The notes beneath the pieces were generated by a model. It was not told the DNA's origin, made no database searches, and saw only the letters and a list, made by a program, of their open reading frames with translations. The position numbers were made by a program, and so were the translations under genes. Of a DNA stretch of 39,724 bases, positions 30,470-37,836 are shown piece by piece (the first letter of the stretch is position 1; each line of letters opens with the position of its first letter). The stretch comes from HRBIN12 sp035762085. Its GTDB lineage: Bacteria; Actinomycetota; UBA4738; HRBIN12. The stretch spans positions 1 to 39,724 of the forward strand of contig DASTPT010000101.1 in the NCBI GenBank assembly GCA_035762085.1, given 5' to 3'.

Positions 30470-30864
30470 ACGGCCCGCTCACGGGCGATCCGACCGAGCA
30501 CGCCGTTCACGAACCGCCCCGAGTCCTCGGTCGAGAGTTCCTTCGCCGTCTCGACGGCCTCGTCGATCGCGGCGCCCGGCGGAACGTCGGGCCGGTGCAG
30601 CAGCTCGTAGCACCCGACGCGCAGGATCGTCCGGTCGAGCGACGGCATGCGCGGGACGGTCCACCCCTCGGCGTGCGCCCCGAGGACCTCGTCGATCTCG
30701 GCCAGACGCTCGGTCACGCCCTCGACCAGCTGACGGGCGAACGGGGCGACCCGCTTGCCGGCGGACGCCCACTCCTCGGCGACGTCGATCGCGTGCTCGC
30801 CGAGCACGTCGGCCTGGTACAGGATGTCGATCGCCTGGCGCCGGGCCTCGTGGCGCCGGGGCAC
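30463..30864 (-). CDS. nusB: Transcription antitermination factor NusB
   Basis: 133 aa, all-helical. It opens with PRRHEARRQAIDILYQADV and ends with IDEAVETAKELSTEDSGRFV and NGVLGRIARE, the family signatures. NusB with NusE binds boxA in rRNA leaders. The GTG at 30864 lies two bases after the efp stop; the larger upstream frame is a shadow of efp. The efp-nusB pair is conserved in actinobacteria. Confidence 0.95.
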   Translation of the reverse strand: MPRRHEARRQAIDILYQADVLGEHAIDVAEEWASAGKRVAPFARQLVEGVTERLAEIDEVLGAHAEGWTVPRMPSLDRTILRVGCYELLHRPDVPPGAAIDEAVETAKELSTEDSGRFVNGVLGRIARERAVG

Positions 30865-30866
30865 GG

Positions 30867-31430
30867 CTACTTCACCCGCTCGATGTAGGCACCCGAGCGC
30901 GTGTCCACCTTGACCTTCTCGCCCGTCTCGACGAACAGCGGGACCTGCACGACGACACCGGTCGCGAGCGTCGCCGGCTTCATCGCGCCGGTCCGGGTGT
31001 CGCCCTTGACCGCGGGCTGCGTCTCGGCCACGTCGAGCACGATCGAGGCCGGCAGCTCGACGGCGATCGGCACGCCCTGGTGCATCGCGACCTGCGCGTT
31101 GGCGCCCTCGGACAGGTAGCGCTCGGCGCCTCCTGCGACGGCGACGTCCACCGGGACCTGCTCGTACGTCTCCATGTCCATGAAGACCAGGTGGTCGCCG
31201 TCCCGGTACAGGTACTGCATGTCCTTGCGCTCGACGATCGCGAGGCCGACCTTCACCCCGGCGTTGAACGTCCGCTCGAGCACCGCGCCCGTCTTCACGT
31301 TCCGGAGCTTCGTGCGGACGAACGCGCCCCCCTTGCCGGGCTTCACGTGCTGGAACTCGACCACCTGGAACAGGACGCCGTCCAGGTCGAGGGTCATGCC
31401 GTTCTTCAGGTCGTTCGTGGAGACGCTCAT
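30867..31430 (-). CDS. efp: Elongation factor P
   Basis: 187 aa, three beta domains. The tip loop FQHVKPGKGGAFVRTKLRN carries Lys33, the residue that reaches the peptidyl-transferase centre and rescues ribosomes stalled at polyproline. KMEP-type signatures AMHQGVPIAVELP and the C-terminal DTRSGAYIERVK are present. No modification enzymes (epmA/B, earP) are seen. Polyproline-rich products in this window (TatA tail, pilus protein) would need it. GAGGAG lies four bases before the ATG. Confidence 0.97.
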   Translation of the reverse strand: MSVSTNDLKNGMTLDLDGVLFQVVEFQHVKPGKGGAFVRTKLRNVKTGAVLERTFNAGVKVGLAIVERKDMQYLYRDGDHLVFMDMETYEQVPVDVAVAGGAERYLSEGANAQVAMHQGVPIAVELPASIVLDVAETQPAVKGDTRTGAMKPATLATGVVVQVPLFVETGEKVKVDTRSGAYIERVK

Positions 31431-31461
31431 GGGACTCCTCGGATCGCCTCGGGTGGCTCAG

Positions 31462-31467
31462 AGTGTA
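31462..31467 (-). promoter_or_regulatory. -10 box of efp-nusB
   Basis: TACACT on the minus strand in the 56-base gap after the peptidase gene. The predicted leader is about 25 bases and contains GAGGAG. -35 unclear. Confidence 0.4.
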
Positions 31468-31486
31468 GGGGTCGGCGCCGCCGCCA

Positions 31487-32572
31487 TCACAGGACGAGCA
31501 GCTCGCGTGGCGAGGTGGCCAGGAGGCGCCCGCCGCCCGCCGTGACCTCGACCATGTCCTCGATGCGGACGCCACCGAGACCGGGCAGGTACACGCCCGG
31601 CTCGATCGTCACGACGGCCCCCTCGGCCAGCGCAACCCGCTCGTCCGCGTCCGGGCGCAGGAACGGGATCTCGTGGATCTCCAGACCCACGCCGTGGCCG
31701 AGCCCGTGGGAGAAGCGCTCGCCCAGGCCGGCCTCCTCGACGACCGCGCGGGCGGCGCGATCGACCGAGCGCAGCGAGGCCCCCGACCGCACGGCCTCGA
31801 TCCCGGCGCGCTGCGCCGCCGCGACGACCTCGCGCACCTCCCGAAGGCGCTCGGGCGGCTCGCCGAACGCGACCGTGCGCGTCATGTCCGAGTGGTAGCC
31901 GTCCGCGCGAGCGCCGAAGTCCAGCTTCACGACGTCGCCGCGTCGCAGCGCCCGCCCGATCGGGTCGTGGTGCGGCTCGGCGGCGTTCTCGCCGAACGCC
32001 ACGATCGGGTCGAACCCCTTGTCGTCCGCCCCCGCCTCGCGCATCGCGAGCTCCAGGGCGAGCGCGACCTCGCGCTCGGTCGTCCCCTGATGCAGCCCGC
32101 CCTCGAGCACGACCCGCCCGAACGCCGCGTCGGTCGCCGCCTGCGCGCGCGCCACGAGCGCGATCTCATCGGCCTCCTTCGCCTGGCGCAGCTCCTCCAC
32201 CGTCGCGGTCGTGGGCACCAGCTCGATCCCGCGCGCGGCGTCCCCCAGCCGCTGCCACTCCCCGACCGTGAGCCCGTCGCGCTCGAAGCCCGCGCGGCGA
32301 ACCCCGAGGTCCCCGAGCGCCCGGGCGAGGTGACCCGAGCGCTCGTCGAGGTAGATCCGCCGTTCGAGGTCGGCGACCTCGTGCGACGACTGCTCGTCGT
32401 ACCGGCCGTCGGTGAAGAACACGGACGCCGAGCGCCCGACGATCACCTGCGCGTTCGAGCCCGTGAAGCCGGTCAGGTACCGGACGTTCGGCAGCCGCGT
32501 GACGACCAGCGCGTCGACCTCGAGCGCGTCCAGCCGCTCGGCCAGGCGCGACCGCCTCAGCCGGTGATCCAC
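31487..32572 (-). CDS. pepQ: M24-family Xaa-Pro aminopeptidase/dipeptidase
   Basis: 361 aa. N-terminal creatinase-type domain (LPNVRYLTGFTGSNAQVIVG, FFTDGRYDEQ), then a pita-bread metallopeptidase with all five ligands: two Asp in KLDFGARADGYHSDMTR, His in HGLGHGVGLEIHE, Glu in TIEPGVYLPG and Glu in GVRIEDMVEV. It cleaves peptides next to proline. The best start is the GTG at 32572, which overlaps aroQ by 16 bases; earlier frames shadow aroQ. In mycobacteria pepQ also sits between efp and the aro genes. Exact substrate (PepP or PepQ type) not decided. Confidence 0.92.
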   Translation of the reverse strand: MDHRLRRSRLAERLDALEVDALVVTRLPNVRYLTGFTGSNAQVIVGRSASVFFTDGRYDEQSSHEVADLERRIYLDERSGHLARALGDLGVRRAGFERDGLTVGEWQRLGDAARGIELVPTTATVEELRQAKEADEIALVARAQAATDAAFGRVVLEGGLHQGTTEREVALALELAMREAGADDKGFDPIVAFGENAAEPHHDPIGRALRRGDVVKLDFGARADGYHSDMTRTVAFGEPPERLREVREVVAAAQRAGIEAVRSGASLRSVDRAARAVVEEAGLGERFSHGLGHGVGLEIHEIPFLRPDADERVALAEGAVVTIEPGVYLPGLGGVRIEDMVEVTAGGGRLLATSPRELLVL

Positions 32573-32991
32573 GGCAGGGCCTCGAGCGCCATGTGGTAGC
32601 CGCCGGCACCCGCGCCGGCGATCGTCGCGCTGCAGACGGCCGAGATCACCGAGTGCTGCCGGAACGCCTCGCGCGCGTAGATGTTCGTCATGTGGACCTC
32701 GATCACGGGTGCGTCGCAGGCCTCGATCGCGTCCCGGAGCGCGTAGGAGTAGTGGGTGAGCGCGCCGGCGTTGAGCACCACCGCCCCGAACCCGTCCCCC
32801 GGCGCCGAACGCAGCCACCCGAGCAGCTCGCCCTCGTCGTCGGACTGCAGCCACTCGACCTCGTGCCCGAGCGAGGTCGCCCGCTCCCGCACCTCTCCCA
32901 TGATCTGCTCGAGCGTCTGCCGCCCGTAGCGCTCGGGCTCGCGCGTTCCGAGCGCGCCGAGGTTCGGCCCGAACAGGTACAGCACCCTCAT
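32557..32991 (-). CDS. aroQ: 3-dehydroquinate dehydratase, type II
   Basis: 144 aa, the small dodecameric type. Third shikimate step. It has GPNLGALGTREPERYG with the catalytic Tyr on the flexible lid, NAGALTHYSYALRDAI, EVHMTNIYAREAFRQHS with the catalytic His, and C-terminal GAGAGGYHMALEAL. The ATG at 32991 overlaps aroB as ATGA. Called aroD in mycobacterial annotation. Confidence 0.96.
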   Translation of the reverse strand: MRVLYLFGPNLGALGTREPERYGRQTLEQIMGEVRERATSLGHEVEWLQSDDEGELLGWLRSAPGDGFGAVVLNAGALTHYSYALRDAIEACDAPVIEVHMTNIYAREAFRQHSVISAVCSATIAGAGAGGYHMALEALPWITG

Positions 32992-34082
32992 CCGTGTCCT
33001 CCCCCCGGCCCCGCGCCCATCCCGGCGAGCGTCACGCGCACGACGTCCTCGGGGACGTCCTCGACCACGCGCGGGCGCCCCACGTCCTCGAGCAGGACGA
33101 ACCGCACGCCCCCCGAGTACTTCTTGTCCATCCGCATCGCCGCCAGGATCCGCTCGGCATCCGGCAGCGCGCCCTCGGGCTCCAGGCCGAGCGAGCCCAG
33201 CAGCCGCCGGTGCCGCGCGAGCAGGGTGCTCGGCGCGAGCTCGAGCGCCTCGGCGAGCCGCGCGGCGAACAGCATCCCCGCCGAGATCGCCTCCCCGTGC
33301 GAGCGCCCCTCGAACGCGTCGATCCGCTCGAGCGCGTGGCCGAGCGTGTGCCCGTAGTTGAGGATCAACCGTGCGCCGGTGTCCCGCTCGTCGGACGCCA
33401 CGACCGAGGCCTTCGCGCGGACGCAGCGCGCGACCAGGTCCTCGAGCACGGCCGGGTCGCGCTCGGCGATCGCTCCGAGGTCGCGCTCGAGCAGCTCGAG
33501 CAGCGTGACGTCGAGCGTGAGCGCGTACTTCGCGACCTCCGCGAGGCCGGAGCGGAACTCGCGCTCGGGCAGGCTGACGAGCGTCGTGACGTCGGCGAGC
33601 ACGGCCGTGGGCTGGTGGAACGCGCCCACGAGGTTCTTGCCCTCGGGCAGGTTCACGGCCGTCTTGCCGCCGATCGACGCGTCGACCTGCGCGGTGAGCG
33701 TCGTCGGGACCTGCACGAACGGCACGCCGCGCATGTACGTGGCGGCGACGAACCCGGCCAGGTCGCCCACGGCCCCGCCGCCGAGCGCGACGACCGGGTC
33801 GTCCCGGTGGGCCTCCTGGACGGCGAGCTGGCGCTGGAGCGCCGTCATCACCGCGAGGGACTTCGCCTCCTCGCCCCGCGGGACGCCGACGTGCACGGTC
33901 TCCAGTCCCGCCCGCGCCAACCCGGCCGACAGACGGTCGAGGTACCGCGAGGCGACCTCCTGGTCCGCCACGACGAAGGCGCGCTCGGCCCTCGGGAGCG
34001 GGGGCACGTGGTCGGCCGCGTCCTCCAGGACCCCCCTGCCGATCGTGACGTCGTAGGGTCGGCTCGGGACCGCGACCGTCAC
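32988..34082 (-). CDS. aroB: 3-dehydroquinate synthase
   Basis: 364 aa NAD- and metal-dependent enzyme that closes DAHP to dehydroquinate. NAD site ALGGGAVGDLAGFVAATYMRG, PTTLTAQVDASIGGKTAVNL, and the metal ligands in GLAEVAKYAL, NYGHTLGHALE and GRSHGEAISAGM. The GTG at 34082 overlaps aroK as GTGA. A TTG nine bases earlier is also possible. Confidence 0.97.
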   Translation of the reverse strand: MTVAVPSRPYDVTIGRGVLEDAADHVPPLPRAERAFVVADQEVASRYLDRLSAGLARAGLETVHVGVPRGEEAKSLAVMTALQRQLAVQEAHRDDPVVALGGGAVGDLAGFVAATYMRGVPFVQVPTTLTAQVDASIGGKTAVNLPEGKNLVGAFHQPTAVLADVTTLVSLPEREFRSGLAEVAKYALTLDVTLLELLERDLGAIAERDPAVLEDLVARCVRAKASVVASDERDTGARLILNYGHTLGHALERIDAFEGRSHGEAISAGMLFAARLAEALELAPSTLLARHRRLLGSLGLEPEGALPDAERILAAMRMDKKYSGGVRFVLLEDVGRPRVVEDVPEDVVRVTLAGMGAGPGGGHG

Positions 34083-34579
34083 CCGGACCAACGCAGGAGC
34101 TCCTGCCGGATGCGCTCGGCGACCTCCTGAGGGGTGCCGGTGGCGTCGACCTCGTGCGCGGCGAACTCCCGGTACAGCGGCTCGCGCTCGCGGAACAGCC
34201 GCTCGAGGTCGTCCCGCTGGCGGATCAGCGGGCGGTCCGGCGACGGCTGGATCCGCTCGTGCAGGACCTCCAGCGGGACCGACAGGAACACGACCTCGCC
34301 CGTGGCGCGCAGGGTGACCCGGTTCGCGGGCTCGAGCACGACGCCCCCGCCGCACGACACGACCGCGGGGTCGCGCGTCCCGGCCTCCTTCAGCGCGGCC
34401 GCCTCGAGCTCGCGGAACCGCGTCTCGCCCTCGCGGGAGAAGATCTCGCGCACGGACGCCCCGGCGGCGGCCTCGATCGTCGAGTCGAGCTCCACGAACG
34501 GCACGCCGAGCAGCCGGGCCAGCTCCGGGCCGACCGTCGACTTGCCCGAGCCCGGCATCCCCACCAGGTAGACGATCAC
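34079..34579 (-). CDS. aroK: Shikimate kinase
   Basis: 166 aa P-loop kinase. Walker A GMPGSGKSTV, the shikimate-binding Asp in ELDSTIE, Arg in ETRFRELE, the CGGGVVL loop and lid region RPLIRQRDDLERLF are in order. Phosphorylates shikimate at O3. The GTG start overlaps aroC as GTGA. Confidence 0.96.
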   Translation of the reverse strand: MIVYLVGMPGSGKSTVGPELARLLGVPFVELDSTIEAAAGASVREIFSREGETRFRELEAAALKEAGTRDPAVVSCGGGVVLEPANRVTLRATGEVVFLSVPLEVLHERIQPSPDRPLIRQRDDLERLFREREPLYREFAAHEVDATGTPQEVAERIRQELLRWSG

Positions 34580-35727
34580 GGCAGCGCCTCCACGTACGCC
34601 TGGAGGTTGCGTCGCGTCTCGGGGAGCGAGTCACCGCCGAACTTCTCGAGCACGGCGTCGGCGAGCACGAAGGCCACGGCCGCCTCGCCGACCACTCCGC
34701 CGGCCGGCACCGCGCACGCGTCCGTCCGCTGCTTGATCGCCACGGCGGGCTTGCCGGTGGCCAGGTCGACGGTCTCGAGCGGTCGGGGCACCGTCGAGAA
34801 CGGCTTCATCGCCGCCCGCACCCGGATCGTCTGCCCGGTGCTCATGCCGCCCTCGATGCCGCCCGAGCGTGCGCTGGTCCGGGCCAGCCGCCCGTCCCGC
34901 CGCACGATCCCGTCGTGCGCCCGCGAGCCGGTCCGGGCCGCAGTCGCGAACCCGTCCCCCACCTCGACGCCCTTCACGGACTGGATGCTCATGAGCGCGA
35001 GGGCCAGGCGCGCGTCGAGCTTCCGATCCGCCTGGACGTGGGACCCCAGCCCCGGCGGGCACCCGTACGCGAGCACCTCGAACACGCCGCCGAGCGTGTC
35101 GCGCGCCTTGCGCACGGCGTCGATCTCGGCCGCCATCTTCGCCCCGGCGGCCTCGTCGAACGCGCGCACCGGGGACGCGTCCACGACGTCGAGGTCGCCC
35201 GGGGCCGGCAGACGCGACGACCGCGTGGCCGCCCGCCCGATCCGCACGACGTGCGACAGGACCTGGATCCCGATCTCGGCGAGGAAGGCCTTGCAGAAGC
35301 AGCCGAGCGCCACGCGCGCGGCCGTCTCTCGGGCGCTCGCGCGCTCGAGGACGTTCCGCACGTCGTCGAACCCATACTTCAGGACGCCCGCCAGGTCGGC
35401 GTGGCCGGGCCGGGGGCGGGTGAGCCGGTCGGCCGGGTCGGGCTCGCCCTCGACGCCCATCAGTTCGCGGTACTTCGTCTCCCACTCGGCGTTCGCGATC
35501 CGCACGCCGATCGGGCTGCCGAGCGTCCGCCCGTGCCGCACCCCCGAGACGATCTCGACGGCGTCGGTCTCCATCCGCTGGCGACCGCTGCGGCCGTAGC
35601 CGTGCCGCCGCCGCGCCAACTCCCCCGCCAGCTCCTTCGGCGAGACCGGCACGCCCGCCGGCAGCCCTTCGAGGATCGCGACGAGGGCCCTGCCGTGGGA
35701 CTCGCCGGCGGTGAGCTGGCGCAGCAT
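34576..35727 (-). CDS. aroC: Chorismate synthase
   Basis: 383 aa, reduced-FMN-dependent last step of the shikimate pathway. Signatures are LTAGESHGRALVAILEGLPA, the RRRHGYGRSGRQRMETD loop, RPRPGHADLAGVLKYGFDD and SGGIEGGMSTGQTI. The chosen ATG at 35727 gives MLRQLTAGESHG; it lies seven bases after a TATGAT box, which itself spans two further in-frame ATGs (35739, 35736). This points to a leaderless mRNA. It is the first gene of the aro run. Confidence 0.96.
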   Translation of the reverse strand: MLRQLTAGESHGRALVAILEGLPAGVPVSPKELAGELARRRHGYGRSGRQRMETDAVEIVSGVRHGRTLGSPIGVRIANAEWETKYRELMGVEGEPDPADRLTRPRPGHADLAGVLKYGFDDVRNVLERASARETAARVALGCFCKAFLAEIGIQVLSHVVRIGRAATRSSRLPAPGDLDVVDASPVRAFDEAAGAKMAAEIDAVRKARDTLGGVFEVLAYGCPPGLGSHVQADRKLDARLALALMSIQSVKGVEVGDGFATAARTGSRAHDGIVRRDGRLARTSARSGGIEGGMSTGQTIRVRAAMKPFSTVPRPLETVDLATGKPAVAIKQRTDACAVPAGGVVGEAAVAFVLADAVLEKFGGDSLPETRRNLQAYVEALP

Positions 35728-35734
35728 GGCCCTC

Positions 35735-35740
35735 ATCATA
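35735..35740 (-). promoter_or_regulatory. -10 box of the aro operon (leaderless)
   Basis: TATGAT on the minus strand, one base from the consensus, ends seven bases before the aroC ATG. There is no Shine-Dalgarno at suitable distance and no -35 match. Confidence 0.5.
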
Positions 35741-35750
35741 GGTGAGCCCC

Positions 35751-35779
35751 GTGCCGGCCCGGCCGCGCTGGGCCGGCAC
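35751..35779 (-). terminator. Perfect 10-bp hairpin upstream of aroC
   Basis: GTGCCGGCCC and GGGCCGGCAC around a 9-base loop, in the 168-base gap between the pilus operon and aroC. It lies about 12 bases upstream of the aroC -10 and has no T-run. It could be a second terminator or an operator. Confidence 0.45.
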
Positions 35780-35816
35780 CGGGGCCGCGTCCGGGCCTGG
35801 TGACCCGGGCTTGGAG

Positions 35817-35847
35817 GAGGGCGGTCCCGACTCGCGGGACCGCCCTC
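35817..35847 (-). terminator. Perfect 12-bp hairpin after the pilus operon
   Basis: GAGGGCGGTCCC (35817-35828) and GGGACCGCCCTC (35836-35847) around a 7-base loop, about 50 bases after the last pilus gene. It is the strongest hairpin in the window and very likely the terminator of pilMNO and the PilP-like gene, although no U-run follows. Confidence 0.65.
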
Positions 35848-35895
35848 ACGACCGGCGACCGCTCCCCCCGAGCGCGGTACGCCGGCGACCCTTCG

Positions 35896-36513
35896 CTACT
35901 TCTTGTGTTGGGGACAGAGCGTGAAGCTCTGGTCTCCGAACAGGAAGCGCGCACACCCGTTGTCGAGGATCCGCACCAGCTTGAAGTTGTCGTCGAAGAT
36001 CGCGCCCTCCTCGACCACGTAGACCTGGCCGTCCACCTCGACCTGGACCCGATTGCCGTGGCGGAACACGTTGAGCAGCCGCACGTCGTGGCCCCCGATC
36101 GTGATCTGATCGTCCGGCTTGCCCGGTGGCGGGGGGCTCGTCGGCGGCGGCGTCGTGGGCGGCGCGGTCGTGATCGGTGGGGTGGTGATCGGTGGGGTCG
36201 TCGTCACACCCGTCGGAGGCGTCGTCGTGGCCGTGGGGCCGACCCCGCCGCCCGTCGGGCTCGGCGACAGACCGGGCGGGATCGAGAAGGGATCCCGGTC
36301 GCCGACGAGGTCGATGGGCGGCGAGGTTGGGCGGGGCGTCTCCGTGGGGGTCGGGCTGATCGTCGGGGTCGCCGTGGCGGTCGGGAGCGGCTCGGTCGTC
36401 TCACCGGTGTCGCCGTCGCCCCCCAGCACGAAGAAGAACAGGTAGATCACCGCGAGCGCGGCGACCACGCCGAGGGTGATCAGCATCTTCTTGTCGCGCT
36501 CGGTGAGGGTCAT
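35896..36513 (-). CDS. PilP-like type IV pilus inner-membrane protein
   Basis: 205 aa. A short cytoplasmic start (MTLTERDKKM) is followed by one membrane helix (about 10-30) and a long Pro/Thr/Ser linker (about 37-135) with repeated TTPPIT and PPTSPP units. The linker is interrupted by LVGDRDPFSIPPG, whose RDPF matches the motif that starts the PilP/GspC-type periplasmic domain. A compact C-terminal domain follows (ITIGGHDVRLLNVFRHGNRV to QSFTLCPQHKK) with two Cys, possibly a disulphide. Position after pilO matches pilP. Real PilP is a lipoprotein, whereas this has a plain membrane anchor, so I leave the symbol empty. It begins four bases after pilO. Confidence 0.7.
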   Translation of the reverse strand: MTLTERDKKMLITLGVVAALAVIYLFFFVLGGDGDTGETTEPLPTATATPTISPTPTETPRPTSPPIDLVGDRDPFSIPPGLSPSPTGGGVGPTATTTPPTGVTTTPPITTPPITTAPPTTPPPTSPPPPGKPDDQITIGGHDVRLLNVFRHGNRVQVEVDGQVYVVEEGAIFDDNFKLVRILDNGCARFLFGDQSFTLCPQHKK

Positions 36514-36517
36514 CGCT

Positions 36518-37204
36518 CTACGCTCCGCCCTCGGTCGTGGTCTGGGTCGTCGTGTCGGTGGTCGCGTCGCCCTCGACGGAGGCGGCCTGGACGGTGGCCA
36601 CGCCCTCGCTCGGACCCGGCTCCGAGCCCGGGCCGGCGCTCGAGTCGGTCGTGTAGAACTCCACGGCGAGCTGCATCTGGAGCCGCCCGGTCGTGGTGAT
36701 GACGGCGGTCGTGGTCCCGGTGGTCCCGGTGGTCGGCGTGATCCCCACGCTCATGACCTTGGCGGCCCTCGGGAGCGTCTCCAGGCTGAACAGGAAGTCC
36801 TGCAGGGTGAAGTACGAGCCGGTCACGACGATCTGGCTCGACACCGTCGAGAAGGACCCCGACGGGTCCGCCGCGGGGGTGCCGGGCGAGAACTGGAAGA
36901 AGTCGACCGCGGCCTGGTCCGCCGCCCCCTGGAGCAGGCGGAAGAGGCCGGGGAGATCGACCGTCGTGGGGACCTGGTCCTCGAGGACCTGGATCTCCTG
37001 CTCGGTCTGGGGCGCCTGGGCCTGCGCGTCCTGGAGGGAGCGCAGCTGGGTCTGCAGCGCCACCTCCTGCTCCTCCGCGACCTCCAGGTCGTCCCGGGCC
37101 TGACCCACCTGGCTCATCTTCGGCAGCACGAGCAGGACGATCAGAAGGATCGCGAGCACGCCGGCCGCGATCCCCGCGATGAGCGGTCCGCGCGCGAACC
37201 TCAC
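36518..37204 (-). CDS. pilO: Type IV pilus assembly protein PilO
   Basis: 228 aa. One N-terminal membrane helix (LIAGIAAGVLAILLIVLLVL), a coiled coil (about 40-85, QARDDLEVAEEQEVALQTQL), then a ferredoxin-like periplasmic domain with the PilO signature FFQFSPG and ITGSYF-like VVTGSYFTLQDFLFSLE. A Thr/Ser/Gly-rich tail of about 45 residues follows. PilO pairs with PilN in the inner-membrane alignment complex. The GTG at 37204 overlaps pilN as GTGA; the longer upstream frame is a shadow. Confidence 0.88.
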   Translation of the reverse strand: MRFARGPLIAGIAAGVLAILLIVLLVLPKMSQVGQARDDLEVAEEQEVALQTQLRSLQDAQAQAPQTEQEIQVLEDQVPTTVDLPGLFRLLQGAADQAAVDFFQFSPGTPAADPSGSFSTVSSQIVVTGSYFTLQDFLFSLETLPRAAKVMSVGITPTTGTTGTTTAVITTTGRLQMQLAVEFYTTDSSAGPGSEPGPSEGVATVQAASVEGDATTDTTTQTTTEGGA

Positions 37205-37836
37205 GTCCGCCTCCCTTCCCCGCGACCGCGCTCGGTCGCCGCGTCGATCGTCAGGTCGAGGCCACCGTCGAACGTGTAGATCCGCGAGAACGCGGCGTTC
37301 TCCTGCGCGTTGTTGACCCACGGGTTGACCCACCCGCGGATCTGCTCGAGACGCGTGAGCCAGCTGGCGATCGTGCGCGTCTCGCGGGCCACGCCGGAGA
37401 AGGTGACGCTGCCGATCAGGCTGGTGGTGCCGCCCTCGACGGGTGTGCCCACCTGCGTGCCCGTCGGCGCGGTGATCTGCCCCGTCAGGTTCGTGAGGTA
37501 CGACTCGTCCGGGATCACGCGCGAGACGTCGAGCAGCACGCCCGCCCACGACACCTCGTTGAGGTAGAGCGAGTCCACCAACTGCTGCTTGGCCGCCAGG
37601 TCCGCCTGTAGGTCGGCGTACGGCTGGAGCTCGGCGATCTGCGCCGAGAGGTCCGCGTTCGCCTGCCGCTGCTCCGCCAGCTCGTCCTGCGCCGAGGACA
37701 GCTGCATCGTCTGGAAGAAGTAGAAGACCAGGATCAGCGTGAGCACCGCGGCGCCGATCGCCGCGACGAGGGTCGTCGTCCGGCGCTCCACCTGCCGCTG
37801 GCGGAGCTCGGGGGGAAGGAGATTGACCTTGCTCAC
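37201..37836 (-). CDS. pilN: Type IV pilus assembly protein PilN
   Basis: 211 aa. It starts MSKVNLLPPELRQRQ; the NLLP peptide is the segment of PilN that docks into PilM. A membrane helix (about 22-42), a coiled coil (SAQDELAEQRQANADLSAQI) and a ferredoxin-like domain with FSGVARETRTIASWLTRLE follow. The GTG start overlaps the pilM stop. Confidence 0.92.
   Translation of the reverse strand: MSKVNLLPPELRQRQVERRTTTLVAAIGAAVLTLILVFYFFQTMQLSSAQDELAEQRQANADLSAQIAELQPYADLQADLAAKQQLVDSLYLNEVSWAGVLLDVSRVIPDESYLTNLTGQITAPTGTQVGTPVEGGTTSLIGSVTFSGVARETRTIASWLTRLEQIRGWVNPWVNNAQENAAFSRIYTFDGGLDLTIDAATERGRGEGRRT

Noticed and set aside
36119..36445. Plus-strand frame rich in Gly and Val opposite the PilP-like gene
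   Set aside because: It is the complement of the Pro/Thr linker codons and has no other support.
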